Source: Xylocopilactobacillus apis
GTDB taxonomy: Bacteria > Bacillota > Bacilli > Lactobacillales > Lactobacillaceae
DNA length: 64,000 nucleotides
Assembly (NCBI RefSeq): GCF_033095965.1
Contig: NZ_AP026801.1
Location: 558,001-622,000 of the forward strand
Reading direction: 5' to 3'
The position numbers and the translations under genes were made by a program. Under the pieces are notes generated by a model. It was given only the letters and a program-made list of their open reading frames with translations, did not search any database and was not told the DNA's origin. Positions 43,150 to 52,628 of the stretch are shown piece by piece. Position 1 is the first letter of the stretch. Each line of letters opens with the position of its first letter.

Positions 43150-43842
43150 TTGATTAATCAGCGCAATAATTTTATTAACCTTTCAAGAATTAGACAAGAA
43201 TTTAAGCACGTAATTTCCGAAGATGAGATGAAAAATATCGAGAGCTTAGTTAGAATGTATCAGAGATATCAGGCCGGGGCAAATGAAATTGGGACTAAAC
43301 TAAGTAATTTAGATGATGATTTTCGTTTAACCTATGATTATGCTCCAATTCATTCAATCGAGGCCCGGATGAAGTCTCCTGAAAGTTTAATGGGTAAAAT
43401 AAATCGAAAGAAATTGCCAATCAATGTTGAAAGTATTCAAAATAATATTTTTGATGTTGCCGGGATTAGAGTTGTGACCAGCTATATTGATGATGCTTAT
43501 TCGGTTGCTGATCTATTAAAACAACAGAGTGACATAACGGTAATTAAAGAAAAAGATTATATCAAAAATCCGAAAAATAATGGATATCGTAGTTTGCATG
43601 TAATTTTTTCGGTTCCAGTGTTTCAAACTGATGGAGTTTATGATATTCCAGTTGAAGTTCAGTTCAGAACAATTGGTATGGATTTTTGGGCTAGTTTAGA
43701 ACACGAATTGGTTTATAAGAACAACTTAGACCCAAAGGTAAAGAAACAATATCAAGCAGATCTTGAGGTATATGCTGAAGAGTTAAGCAATATGGATACA
43801 AAAATGCGCGAGATTTTCAAAGATCTGTATCCGCAAAATTAG
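43150..43842 (+). CDS. relQ: small alarmone synthetase, RelQ-like GTP pyrophosphokinase
   Basis: 230 residues, TTG start with TAGGAG six bases upstream. Synthetase-only: IEARMKSPESLMGKINRK, DVAGIRVVTSYIDDAY, NGYRSLHVIFSVP and VEVQFRTIGMDFWASLEHELVYK are the conserved substrate regions, with no HD hydrolase, TGS or ACT domain. RelQ makes (p)ppGpp in response to envelope stress. The last four bases overlap the convergent 2-hydroxyacid dehydrogenase gene. Confidence 0.92.
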   Translation: MINQRNNFINLSRIRQEFKHVISEDEMKNIESLVRMYQRYQAGANEIGTKLSNLDDDFRLTYDYAPIHSIEARMKSPESLMGKINRKKLPINVESIQNNIFDVAGIRVVTSYIDDAYSVADLLKQQSDITVIKEKDYIKNPKNNGYRSLHVIFSVPVFQTDGVYDIPVEVQFRTIGMDFWASLEHELVYKNNLDPKVKKQYQADLEVYAEELSNMDTKMREIFKDLYPQN

Positions 43843-44795
43843 TTAACTGTTGTAACTTCTTCACCACGAATCACTTTCATAATATTATCGACAACAATTT
43901 CGGCCATTGCATTGCGTGCTTCAACCGTTGCATTACCGATATGAGGAGTTAATATTACATTTTTCATCTTCTTTAGTTCTGGTTCAACATTGGGTTCGTT
44001 TTCATAAACATCAAGAGCAGCTCCGGCAATTTGTTTTTCTTTTAACGCTGACACTAAAGCTTTTTCGTCAATAATTGGTCCTCTGGCAGCGTTGATAATG
44101 AAAGAACTTTCTTTCATTTTATTAAAAATATCGGTATTAAATTGATGAAAATTATCTTTATTAGCTGGCGCATGAATTGTAATTAAATCTGCATTCTTAA
44201 TTAAATCTTCAAAATCACGATATTCAACATTAAGAATACTTTCCTGTTCAGAATTTAAGCGACGTGGCTGCCAGTATTTAACATTCATTGAAAAATTTTG
44301 TGCTAAATTTGCAACAGCCTTGCCAATATGTCCTAATCCGACAATTCCAAGAGTTTTACCAGCAAGTTCATGACCAAGAAAGAACAAAGGCTGCCAACCT
44401 GAAAATCCATTATTTCGCATTAAAGTATCACCCTCGACAATTCGATGACTTATACTAAGCATTAAGGCAAGAGTTACTTCGGCAACAGAATTTGTGGAAA
44501 CCAAGGGAGTATTAGTTACTAATATTCCTTTTTTTCTGGCATAAACTGTATCAATGTTATTAAATCCTGCTCCAAAATTAGCAATTAGTTTTAAGTCTTT
44601 AGCGTGATCAATTACGTTAGGGGACACCTTGGTAGAAAGAGAAGTAATTAAAAAATCAGTGTTTTCGACAGCTTGAATCAATTCTTTTTCGATAATTAAT
44701 TTTCCATTTCCATCAAAAGTAGTAACTTCTAAATGATTTTCTTCTAATTTTTCTCTAGCTACTTTTGGGATTGGATCGGTAATATAAACTTTCAT
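43839..44795 (-). CDS. D-isomer-specific 2-hydroxyacid dehydrogenase
   Basis: 318 residues. Rossmann loop GIVGLGHIGKAVANLAQNF followed by YWQPRR (Arg suggests NADPH preference); catalytic Arg in FGAGFNNIDT.. and INAARGPIIDE, Glu in VYENEPNVEP and His in LTPHIGNAT. This pattern is closest to glyoxylate/hydroxypyruvate or 2-ketoacid reductases rather than D-lactate dehydrogenase. Substrate not determinable. Tail-to-tail with relQ, four bases shared. Confidence 0.9.
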   Translation of the reverse strand: MKVYITDPIPKVAREKLEENHLEVTTFDGNGKLIIEKELIQAVENTDFLITSLSTKVSPNVIDHAKDLKLIANFGAGFNNIDTVYARKKGILVTNTPLVSTNSVAEVTLALMLSISHRIVEGDTLMRNNGFSGWQPLFFLGHELAGKTLGIVGLGHIGKAVANLAQNFSMNVKYWQPRRLNSEQESILNVEYRDFEDLIKNADLITIHAPANKDNFHQFNTDIFNKMKESSFIINAARGPIIDEKALVSALKEKQIAGAALDVYENEPNVEPELKKMKNVILTPHIGNATVEARNAMAEIVVDNIMKVIRGEEVTTVN

Positions 44796-44904
44796 TATTA
44801 TTGGTCCTTTCTTAAAATTTGTTAACCCAATTAACTGAATTAAGTATAGAATACCAGTAATAATAATTTTTGATAGATCAAGTTTTAATTTTGCGGAGGG
44901 ACAT

Positions 44905-45606
44905 ATGGATTATATTGAAGTCGCACATAGTTATAAGCGTTATAAAATGGGTGATACAACGATAGTTGCGAATAATGATGTTACTTTTAACATTAAGCAG
45001 GGAGAATTGGCAATTATCTTGGGAGCTTCGGGTGCTGGAAAATCAACTCTGTTGAATATTTTAGGCGGCATGGATACCAACGATGAAGGGGACGTAGTTA
45101 TTGATGGCAATAATATTGCAAAGTATGATGTACGGCAGTTAACAACTTATCGGCGTAATGACGTCGGATTTGTTTTCCAATTTTATAACTTAGTCGAGAA
45201 TTTGACCGCAAAAGAGAATGTCGAATTAGCTTCTGAAATTGTTAGCGAAGCACTCGATGCCGAACAGACTTTAAAAGATGTTGGATTAGAAAAAAGAATT
45301 AATAATTTTCCGGCTCAGCTTTCTGGTGGAGAACAGCAGCGAGTAGCAATTGCGCGGGCAGTAGCCAAAAATCCGAAAATTTTATTATGTGATGAACCAA
45401 CAGGAGCGCTTGATTTTGAAACTGGCAAACAAGTTTTACAAATTATTCAAGATATGAGCCGCAAAAAGGGAGCAACAGTAATAATAGTTACTCATAACGC
45501 AGCAATTGCACCGATTGGTGATCGGGTAATTCGGATGCGTGATGCAAAAATTGAGAAAATTGAAGAAAATAATAACCCTAAATCGATTCAAGATATAACT
45601 TGGTAG
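44905..45606 (+). CDS. ABC transporter ATP-binding protein (MacB/LolD type)
   Basis: 233 residues. Walker [13 protein letters not shown], signature [15 protein letters not shown], Walker [13 protein letters not shown]-loop VTHNAAI. GGAGG precedes the ATG. Nine bp before the FtsX-type permease gene; together they form a mechanotransmission-type ABC system, which in Firmicutes usually works in antimicrobial-peptide resistance, lipid/lipoprotein handling or cell-wall signalling. No two-component system is adjacent. Confidence 0.93.
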   Translation: MDYIEVAHSYKRYKMGDTTIVANNDVTFNIKQGELAIILGASGAGKSTLLNILGGMDTNDEGDVVIDGNNIAKYDVRQLTTYRRNDVGFVFQFYNLVENLTAKENVELASEIVSEALDAEQTLKDVGLEKRINNFPAQLSGGEQQRVAIARAVAKNPKILLCDEPTGALDFETGKQVLQIIQDMSRKKGATVIIVTHNAAIAPIGDRVIRMRDAKIEKIEENNNPKSIQDITW

Positions 45607-45615
45607 AGGTGAACG

Positions 45616-48399
45616 ATGAAAAAGAAGGCTTTATGGAAAGATATCTGGAAATCTTTTAGTCATTCTAAAGGTCGTTTCTTTGCAATTGTTGGGTTAATGC
45701 TTTTAGGATCTTTTGCTTTAGTGGGGCTAAAAGTTACTGGTCCTGATATGCGAAGTACTGGCGAAAAATATTTTCATGATCTCAATAGCGCTGATATTTC
45801 AGTTATTGGTTCACTTGGAATTGACCGAAATGATCAAAAGAAGATAAATCAAATAGATGATCTGAGGCAGATTGAATATGGATATTTTAAAGATGCCACA
45901 ATCAATAATACGCATAATAGTTTTCGCCTTTTTTCAAAACCAAAGAAAGTTTCAAAATATCAAGTAATTAAAGGGCGTTTACCTGAAAAGTCTGATGAAA
46001 TTGCGATTGATGCTCATTACCAAAAAAAGTATCGATTGGGTCAAAAGGTAAAATTTAAAGAAAAATCTGACCCTGCAGGAAATAAAAATTTAAAACGGCA
46101 CTCTTATAAGATCACGGGTTTTGTTTACTCGGGAGAAATAATCTCTTACGTTAATCGAGGTGAGTCAACTGCGGGAACAGGAGAACTAAAGGGTTACGCT
46201 GTTGTTTTGCCCCAAAACTTTCAAAGTGATTATTATATGATCGCCCGGCTCACTTTTAGAGATACTAAAGGGCTTAATCCCTATTCACATAAATATAATA
46301 AACGTGTTGAAGACCATAAAAAAGATTTAAACGATTTATTAAAGAGTCAGCCGCAAGAACGATTAGCGACAATTAAAGAATCTTCAGAGCATCAAATTTC
46401 TCAAGCAAGCGCAAAATTAAACGATGCTAAAAAAGAACTTCAGGATCAGGAGAATAAGTTAAAGCAAGCTGAACAAGAGATTAATGCTGTTCAAAATCAA
46501 ATTAAAGCAGCCAAAAACTCGTCGCTTGCCCAAACTAACGCTGGTAAACAACAAATTGCATCTGCCAGCCAAGCTTTAGCTCCCAAATTATCAGCTTATC
46601 AAACTAAAAAGAAAGAATTTGATGAGAAAAAGCCGCAGGTGCTTGCTCAAATTCAAAAGGGAGAGTTTAAATTAAAGCGGGGACAAGCAACTTTAGATCA
46701 TTTACCCACACCCGTTTATACAGATTATAATCGCCGTGATGCACCGGGCGGTTTAGGGTACGGCATCTACGGCAACATTGCTGACATTGTAGATTCATTG
46801 GCCAATGTTTTTCCAATTTTTCTTTATTTTGTGGCGGCATTGGTTACGATGGCAACGATGACCAGATTTGTCGATGAAGAACGAACTAAATCAGGGACGC
46901 TAAAAGCTCTTGGTTATCGTAACAACGATATTATTAAGAAATTTACGCTATACGGTTTTATTTCAGCTATTTTAGGATCAACCATTGGCATTATCATGGG
47001 GCACATTTTAATTCCTTTAATTGTTGACCATGCATACTCAGAAGGATTTACGGTTCCAAAAATTGAACTTAATTTTGATCCGGCGATTACTATCGTTGCG
47101 CTTTTATTGGCGGTTATCAGTGCAGTGGTGCCCACTTATATTGTTGCAGCTAGACAACTGCAGGAAAAACCCGCAAATCTACTTTTACCAAAACCTCCGG
47201 CAGCTGGTTCAAAAATTTTGTTAGAGCGTTTAACTTGGATTTGGGATCATCTTAAATTTTCAGCTAAAGTAACAGCACGAAATATTTTTCGTTACAAAAA
47301 AAGAATGTATATGACCATTTTTGGAGTTAGTGGAGCTGTTTGTATGCTTTTTGCAGGCTTGTCAGTTCAGCATTCGATTTCAGGTATCAATTCTCGGCAA
47401 TTTAATGATTTAATTCAATATGATTTAATAGTTGCCAAAAACAATTATGTTTCACCTCAGCAGTCAAAAACGTTTGAACGAAAACTAAAACAAAACAATG
47501 TAAGTCAAAACTTAAATGTACATTATGAACAAATGACCAAAGTTGCTGGAAAAAATGGAGATCTTCAGACGATTACCATGATTTCTCCTGAATCGGTTAG
47601 CGATTTGCAAAATTTTATTACTTTAAATCAACGTCAAGGCCATAAGAAACTTTCTCTTTCCAGTAAAGGCGTTGTGATTTCAGAACGGTTAGCCAATTTA
47701 CTGAACGTAAAAAAAGGTTCTAAAATTATTTTAAAAGACGCTGATGGTCATAATCGTAAAATGAAAATTGACGGGGTTACTGAGATGTACATGGGTCATT
47801 TCGTATTTATGAGTCCCAAGGTCTATCATCAAATTTTTAACCAAAAATTTAGTTCAAACGCTAATTTAATTACCCTTAAAGATCGATCGCTTGAAAATGT
47901 GCAGAATCAAGCAGCATCTTATATGAAATTAGGAGCTGTAGCAGGTGTTGTTCAAAATACTGCCCTCATGAATGAAGTTAGTGTCGTTGTAAAAGCACTA
48001 GATCAAATTATGGTAGTTCTGATTATAATTGCAGCGCTTTTAGCAGTAGTTATTATGTATAATTTAACCAACATTAATGTTACTGAGCGGATTCGAGAAC
48101 TTTCGACGATTAAAGTTTTGGGATTTTACAATCAAGAGGTAACCATGTACATTTATCGCGAGACGATTTATTTATCTTTAATTGGCGTTCTAGTCGGTTA
48201 CTTATTTGGAGAGTTTCTGCATCAATATATTATTGTGACAGTTCCCCCGGATGATGTGATGTTTAATCCAGCTTTAAATTACATTCCGTTTTTATATCCA
48301 TTAGTTGTAGTTTCTGTGATAACGATTATTTTAGGCATTTTCGTCAATCGGAAATTAAGAAATGTGGATATGTTGGCAGCCTTAAAGTCGGTAGATTAA
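45616..48399 (+). CDS. FtsX-like ABC permease with extracellular coiled coil
   Basis: 927 residues. Helix 1 (about 20-40), a large extracellular domain with a long coiled coil (about 255-345, rich in Gln/Lys/Ala, e.g. KLNDAKKELQDQENKLKQAE), then FtsX core helices (about 395-420, 445-470, 490-510), a second helix (about 560-580), a second extracellular domain and a final FtsX core (about 790-915). Both FtsX halves carry the KALGY/KVLGF cytoplasmic motif. The coiled-coil insertion resembles that of permeases that reach through the wall. GAGGTG precedes the ATG. Partner of the ATPase just upstream. Confidence 0.88.
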   Translation: MKKKALWKDIWKSFSHSKGRFFAIVGLMLLGSFALVGLKVTGPDMRSTGEKYFHDLNSADISVIGSLGIDRNDQKKINQIDDLRQIEYGYFKDATINNTHNSFRLFSKPKKVSKYQVIKGRLPEKSDEIAIDAHYQKKYRLGQKVKFKEKSDPAGNKNLKRHSYKITGFVYSGEIISYVNRGESTAGTGELKGYAVVLPQNFQSDYYMIARLTFRDTKGLNPYSHKYNKRVEDHKKDLNDLLKSQPQERLATIKESSEHQISQASAKLNDAKKELQDQENKLKQAEQEINAVQNQIKAAKNSSLAQTNAGKQQIASASQALAPKLSAYQTKKKEFDEKKPQVLAQIQKGEFKLKRGQATLDHLPTPVYTDYNRRDAPGGLGYGIYGNIADIVDSLANVFPIFLYFVAALVTMATMTRFVDEERTKSGTLKALGYRNNDIIKKFTLYGFISAILGSTIGIIMGHILIPLIVDHAYSEGFTVPKIELNFDPAITIVALLLAVISAVVPTYIVAARQLQEKPANLLLPKPPAAGSKILLERLTWIWDHLKFSAKVTARNIFRYKKRMYMTIFGVSGAVCMLFAGLSVQHSISGINSRQFNDLIQYDLIVAKNNYVSPQQSKTFERKLKQNNVSQNLNVHYEQMTKVAGKNGDLQTITMISPESVSDLQNFITLNQRQGHKKLSLSSKGVVISERLANLLNVKKGSKIILKDADGHNRKMKIDGVTEMYMGHFVFMSPKVYHQIFNQKFSSNANLITLKDRSLENVQNQAASYMKLGAVAGVVQNTALMNEVSVVVKALDQIMVVLIIIAALLAVVIMYNLTNINVTERIRELSTIKVLGFYNQEVTMYIYRETIYLSLIGVLVGYLFGEFLHQYIIVTVPPDDVMFNPALNYIPFLYPLVVVSVITIILGIFVNRKLRNVDMLAALKSVD

Positions 48400-48459
48400 T
48401 GAAATTTATAGTATCTAGCTTAATTTTAAGGCATAATAATTGAAAAGGAGAATTAATAA

Positions 48460-50148
48460 ATGGCAAAATACAAGAATGTTGAAACACCAGCACTTTATCT
48501 TAATTTAAATCGTCACATTGGCGTGATTGATTATAGCAATAAATATATTTTAGATTCTTTTTCCTTGTTAAATAGTGAAGAATTTTTAGAAGTGGTTCGC
48601 TTATTTCTTGCAAGTCACGTTCATGATGATAGTCCAGAATTTGAAAATCTAACTGCCGAAAAATATGTGGAAGTTATAAAAGCAGTTGTGTTAGATCAAA
48701 CTGATATTTTTGGTCAATATAAACCTGATAAAATTCTCCAAAGTATTGAAGATTTATATTCTTTTTATCGTTCATTCTTAAGAATTTCAGTTCTAAATCA
48801 GCATGATTCTGATGTCATTGCTCAAAATTTCATGATTATTGATAATCAATTTAATGACTTAATTATTCATTTTTATCGATCAGTTGAAGAAAAGCTGCAG
48901 GGATTTTCTAATAAAACTTATCGTCAGGTAAGTGCTGGATCTTCTGCCTGTGTCCTTACTCAATCTCACAATTGGCCGATTCCTTCAGGCTATGAATCTT
49001 TAAAATCCATTCGTTTTATTGATACTTTAATGTTACGTCCGCCGATGATGATGAAAACTCCAAGCAATAAACGGGAAGGCGTTTTTAGTGCAGTTCAAAC
49101 AAACCCGATTCATAAATTTACTGCAACGAGTGAAGAGTGGTATTGTTTCCCAGCAAAAATTGGCGAAAGTCTTGCCTATATTTATTTTCATCGTGATTAT
49201 TTTGTCAGCGGCATCTCACTTGCCAACTTATTTGAAGTTGCCAGTGCAAAAGATATTGAAGGAAATAAACCAGACTTAATTTTACTTTTTGGTCTCACAG
49301 AAACTGAAGGAGGGACATGTCATTACTATCACGATACCGAAAATGATATCTGGGTTGGTGAAGTACCTTATAATGATAAAACAACTTATTTTGGCTACAT
49401 GAAAAAAATGTGTCTAACTCTTCATAATCTTAGAATGATTGATAAAGGTAAACTGCCAATTCACGGTTCAATGGTCAAAATTAAATTCACAAACGGCAAG
49501 ACTAAAACAGTTGTCTTTTTCGGAGACTCAGGTGCTGGTAAATCAGAATCGATTGAGGCCTTACAGAATGTTGCAGATGAAAAGATAATTAGAATTGAAA
49601 CAATATTTGACGATATGGGCAGTTTTGCCCTGGATGGCGATCAATTATATGCGCAAGGGACTGAAATTGGAGCTTTTGTCCGTTTGGACGATCTAAGTTC
49701 AGCTGTTGCATTTAACAATATGGATCGTGGAATCTATTTAAATCCGAACGAAAAAAATGCGCGGGTAATTATTCCCGCGGATTCTTATGAAAACGTGATT
49801 GCGCATCACGAAATTGATATGTTTGTTTATGCTAATAACTATGACGATCAAGTCGGGATTCATCGTTTTGATAATGAAGAAGCTGCCAAAGAAACCTTTA
49901 TTTCTGGTAAACGAAAAGCTTTAGGAACTACCGATGAAAAAGGAATGAGCACCACATTTTTCGCCAATCCTTTTGGTCCTGTTCAAGAAGAGGCAAAAAC
50001 CAGACCAGTTATTGATAAAGTATTTAAAAACTTGTTTGATCATCAAGTGTATGTAGGAGAAATTTATACTCATTTAGGTAATGATAAGTCACAAGAGAGT
50101 CTCCATAAATCTGCGAAAGAACTTTTAGATCTTCTCATGAATTCTTAG
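48460..50148 (+). CDS. P-loop protein of the PEP carboxykinase/HPr kinase fold, function unknown
   Basis: 562 residues. The N-terminal half (1-330) is not recognised. The C-terminal part has GSMVKIKF followed by VVFFGDSGAGKSESIEAL (P-loop near residue 355) and DDMGSFA, resembling the kinase-1a/2 arrangement of PEP carboxykinases and HPr kinase. The canonical PEPCK PEP-binding and metal motifs were not identified, so it is not called PEPCK. It may be a nucleotide-dependent kinase or a PEPCK-derived enzyme. AAAAGGAG precedes the ATG; single gene with its own terminator. Confidence 0.6.
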   Translation: MAKYKNVETPALYLNLNRHIGVIDYSNKYILDSFSLLNSEEFLEVVRLFLASHVHDDSPEFENLTAEKYVEVIKAVVLDQTDIFGQYKPDKILQSIEDLYSFYRSFLRISVLNQHDSDVIAQNFMIIDNQFNDLIIHFYRSVEEKLQGFSNKTYRQVSAGSSACVLTQSHNWPIPSGYESLKSIRFIDTLMLRPPMMMKTPSNKREGVFSAVQTNPIHKFTATSEEWYCFPAKIGESLAYIYFHRDYFVSGISLANLFEVASAKDIEGNKPDLILLFGLTETEGGTCHYYHDTENDIWVGEVPYNDKTTYFGYMKKMCLTLHNLRMIDKGKLPIHGSMVKIKFTNGKTKTVVFFGDSGAGKSESIEALQNVADEKIIRIETIFDDMGSFALDGDQLYAQGTEIGAFVRLDDLSSAVAFNNMDRGIYLNPNEKNARVIIPADSYENVIAHHEIDMFVYANNYDDQVGIHRFDNEEAAKETFISGKRKALGTTDEKGMSTTFFANPFGPVQEEAKTRPVIDKVFKNLFDHQVYVGEIYTHLGNDKSQESLHKSAKELLDLLMNS

Positions 50149-50154
50149 AAGTAA

Positions 50155-50187
50155 GAACGCTGTGTAATTAATGCACGGCGTTTTTTT
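50155..50187 (+). terminator. intrinsic terminator of the P-loop protein gene
   Basis: AACGCTGTG and GCACGGCGTT pair with G-U wobbles around AATTAAT-like loop, then seven T. Confidence 0.75.
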
Positions 50188-50297
50188 AGATTCAATTTAA
50201 AATCGTTTCACTAAATGTAACAAAATACATAATTGTTATCTGAATACCAAGAGCAAGAAATCACTTTTTTAAATTAAACTTAACATGTATGATCTCT

Positions 50298-50313
50298 TTG
50301 TAAGCGTTTACAA
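50298..50313 (+). promoter_or_regulatory. cre site (CcpA operator) upstream of agmatine deiminase
   Basis: TTGTAAGCGTTTACAA matches the consensus WTGNAARCGNWWWCAW at every position. It lies 62 bases before the aguA ATG and probably overlaps its -35, implying repression by CcpA while preferred sugars are present. Confidence 0.85.
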
Positions 50314-50375
50314 AGAATGTAGAGTTTTTAGAAATATTATTAAGATTAAAAGAATAATTAAAGAAGGGAACAAAA

Positions 50376-51473
50376 ATGGCACAAAGAATTAAAAATAGCA
50401 CTCCTAAAATAGATGGTTTTAGAATGCCGGGAGAATTTGAACCACAAGAGAAAGTTTGGATGATCTGGCCTGAAAGACCAGATAATTGGCGAAACGGAGG
50501 AAAACCCGCGCAAATAGCTTTTGCTAATGTAGCAAAAGCTATTAGTGAATTTACTCCCATGAATGTTTTAGTATCACCTCAGCAATTTCAAAATTGTCGG
50601 GAACAAATACCACCGGAAATTTCTGTATACGAAATGAGTAACAATGATTCTTGGGTTCGAGATTGCGGTCCAGCTTTTTTAATTAATGATCATGGTGAGA
50701 GAAGAGCAGTTGATTGGACTTTTAATGCATGGGGTGGCTTGGTAGATGGATTATACTTTCCTTGGGATCAAGACGATTTAGTTGCAAGAAAGTTATGTGA
50801 AATTGAACATGTTGATTCTTATAGAACAGATAATTTTGTGTTAGAAGGTGGTTCAATCCATGTAGATGGTCAAGGAACAGTTTTAACAACAGAAATGTGT
50901 CTTTTAAGTAAGGGTCGTAATCCAGAATTAACCAAAGAAGAGATCGAAAAAAAGCTTTGTGATTATTTAAATTGTTCAAAAGTATTATGGCTGAAAGATG
51001 GTATTGATCCAGATGAAACCAACGGACATGTTGATGATGTTGCTTGTTTTGTTAAACCTGGAGAAGTTGTTTGTATTTATACTGATGATAAAAGCAGTCC
51101 TTTTTATGAAGCTTCACAAGATGCCTTTAAACGTTTAAGTGAAATGACTGATGCTAAAGGCAGAAAATTGAAGGTACATAAGTTATGCTGTCCAGAAAAA
51201 ATGGTTACAATTCAAAAGAATTTTAATATTGATTTTGTTGAAGGCACTATTCCTCGTGAAGAAGGAGATCTATGTATTGCTTCTTATATGAATTTTTTGA
51301 TCACCAATAATGGCGTAGTTGTTCCGCAATACGGTGACAAAAATGATGCCTTGGCTTTAGAACAGTTAAAAGAAATTTTTCCTGATAAGAAGGTTGTAGG
51401 GGTTGACACTATTGAAATTGTATATGGCGGAGGAAATGTTCACTGTATTACTCAACAAGAACCTAAAGCTTAA
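50376..51473 (+). CDS. aguA: agmatine deiminase
   Basis: 365 residues, full length. EPQEKVWMIWPERPDNWRNGGKPAQ, NDSWVRDCGPAF, NFVLEGGSIHVDGQG, NGHVDDVACFV and the C-terminal YGGGNVHCITQQEP are all signatures of the family; the catalytic Cys falls at residue 357, as in known enzymes. It converts agmatine to N-carbamoylputrescine and ammonia. Genes for the agmatine/putrescine antiporter, carbamoyltransferase and carbamate kinase usually sit beside it but none is in this window, so it stands alone here. Controlled by a perfect cre site; ends at a hairpin (51643-51672). Confidence 0.96.
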   Translation: MAQRIKNSTPKIDGFRMPGEFEPQEKVWMIWPERPDNWRNGGKPAQIAFANVAKAISEFTPMNVLVSPQQFQNCREQIPPEISVYEMSNNDSWVRDCGPAFLINDHGERRAVDWTFNAWGGLVDGLYFPWDQDDLVARKLCEIEHVDSYRTDNFVLEGGSIHVDGQGTVLTTEMCLLSKGRNPELTKEEIEKKLCDYLNCSKVLWLKDGIDPDETNGHVDDVACFVKPGEVVCIYTDDKSSPFYEASQDAFKRLSEMTDAKGRKLKVHKLCCPEKMVTIQKNFNIDFVEGTIPREEGDLCIASYMNFLITNNGVVVPQYGDKNDALALEQLKEIFPDKKVVGVDTIEIVYGGGNVHCITQQEPKA

Positions 51474-51642
51474 TATTGTTAAAAAGTTAATAATATTTTT
51501 GTATGAAATAAACATAAAATAATTTATTAAAGAAATCAATATTTATTATCTCTGCTAGATAAATTAGTTAACTTATCGCTATTATATTTATGATCGTTTA
51601 AAACAAAATAATTACTTCAAATAAATAATGTAAACTTATTGC

Positions 51643-51672
51643 AAAGACTCTCACTCTAATAAGAGGCTTTTT
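51643..51672. terminator. probable terminator of aguA
   Basis: AAAGACTCT and AGAGGCTTTTT form a stem with one mismatch around a short loop; the convergent GNAT gene stops at its edge. Confidence 0.6.
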
Positions 51673-52240
51673 AGTCAACTTCTTTTTGCATGTGAGTATA
51701 ATTGTGCGAATCGATTTTAATAGTGGCTACGTCTTTAAATCCTGTACGTAAATAAAGTTTTTTAGCACGAGGATTATTATCATCTACATTAAGCCCAATA
51801 ACCTTTTTATGGGCTTTTTTTGCATTTGTCTGTAAATGATTTAAAAGTGCCGTTCCGATTCCTTGCCCTCGAAACATTGGATTAACAACCAGTGAATCGA
51901 GATACCATTCATCTCCGACGACTTCCTGATCGGTAAAAAATGTGTCACTAGTGTTAGCAGTCTCTCTAGTTAATCGGTCTAATTCCAAGTTAACAATAGT
52001 TTCGTCTTCACTAGGAAATCCATAGGCCATTCCTGCAATTTTATCGTCAATCTCTACTACGATAGCTCTTCTATAATTATATCTGGAATCTGGATAATTT
52101 TGACTAGCATTTAAAAGTATTTCTTCCGATTTTTTTGCTCCGAGCTTTCTATAGAGTGGAGTCTCCATCTCATCAATTATCACCATTTCCATATTTATTA
52201 AATGTATTAAGTCTGATTCTTTGGCTGCTCTTATTTCCAT
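51671..52240 (-). CDS. GNAT-family N-acetyltransferase
   Basis: 189 residues. MEIRAAKESDLIHLINMEM opens the fold; WYLDSLVVNPMFRGQGIGTALLNHL holds the acetyl-CoA pyrophosphate loop (RGQGIG) and KLYLRTGFKDVATI the last strand. Substrate unknown; such proteins may acetylate small amines, antibiotics or protein N-termini. Convergent with aguA, no functional link visible. Confidence 0.88.
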   Translation of the reverse strand: MEIRAAKESDLIHLINMEMVIIDEMETPLYRKLGAKKSEEILLNASQNYPDSRYNYRRAIVVEIDDKIAGMAYGFPSEDETIVNLELDRLTRETANTSDTFFTDQEVVGDEWYLDSLVVNPMFRGQGIGTALLNHLQTNAKKAHKKVIGLNVDDNNPRAKKLYLRTGFKDVATIKIDSHNYTHMQKEVD

Positions 52241-52628
52241 GATTATTTATCCCTCTTTAAAAAAATAAAATTATTAATATTTAAAATTTGAATTTTAAAC
52301 GCATATATTATTAAACAATTACTGCTTTGATTAAATCAAAAATTGACTTGAAAAAAGAGGCTGTTAATTTTGAAAAGTAATTAAAGATAATTTTCGTATC
52401 CCTAATTATAGAAAGTTTGATCAATGAAGAAATGTCTTTTTACTTGATAAAAAAATTAATTGCTATTACTAAGTATAACCCAATTTAGATGAAGAATTAG
52501 ATTTTTACAAATATTTAAAAGTAATAAATATTTTATCAAGGTTCAAATAATTAACCGGGTATATTTTAGGAAATCTTAACAGCAAATGAGAGAATCCATG
52601 GTAAACTGGTAATAATAAGGAGTCAATT
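52241..52628. other. intergenic region before murE
   Basis: About 390 AT-rich bases without a supported frame, repeat or RNA structure. The last 40 bases carry a probable murE promoter: TGGTAATAAT resembles an extended -10. Confidence 0.5.

Noticed and set aside
43150-43842. Bifunctional RelA/SpoT
   Set aside because: Only 230 residues with synthetase motifs; no hydrolase, TGS or ACT domains.
52359-52372. AGAGGCTGTTA resembling the left end of the MITE-like element
   Set aside because: Only about ten bases match and no matching right end was found.
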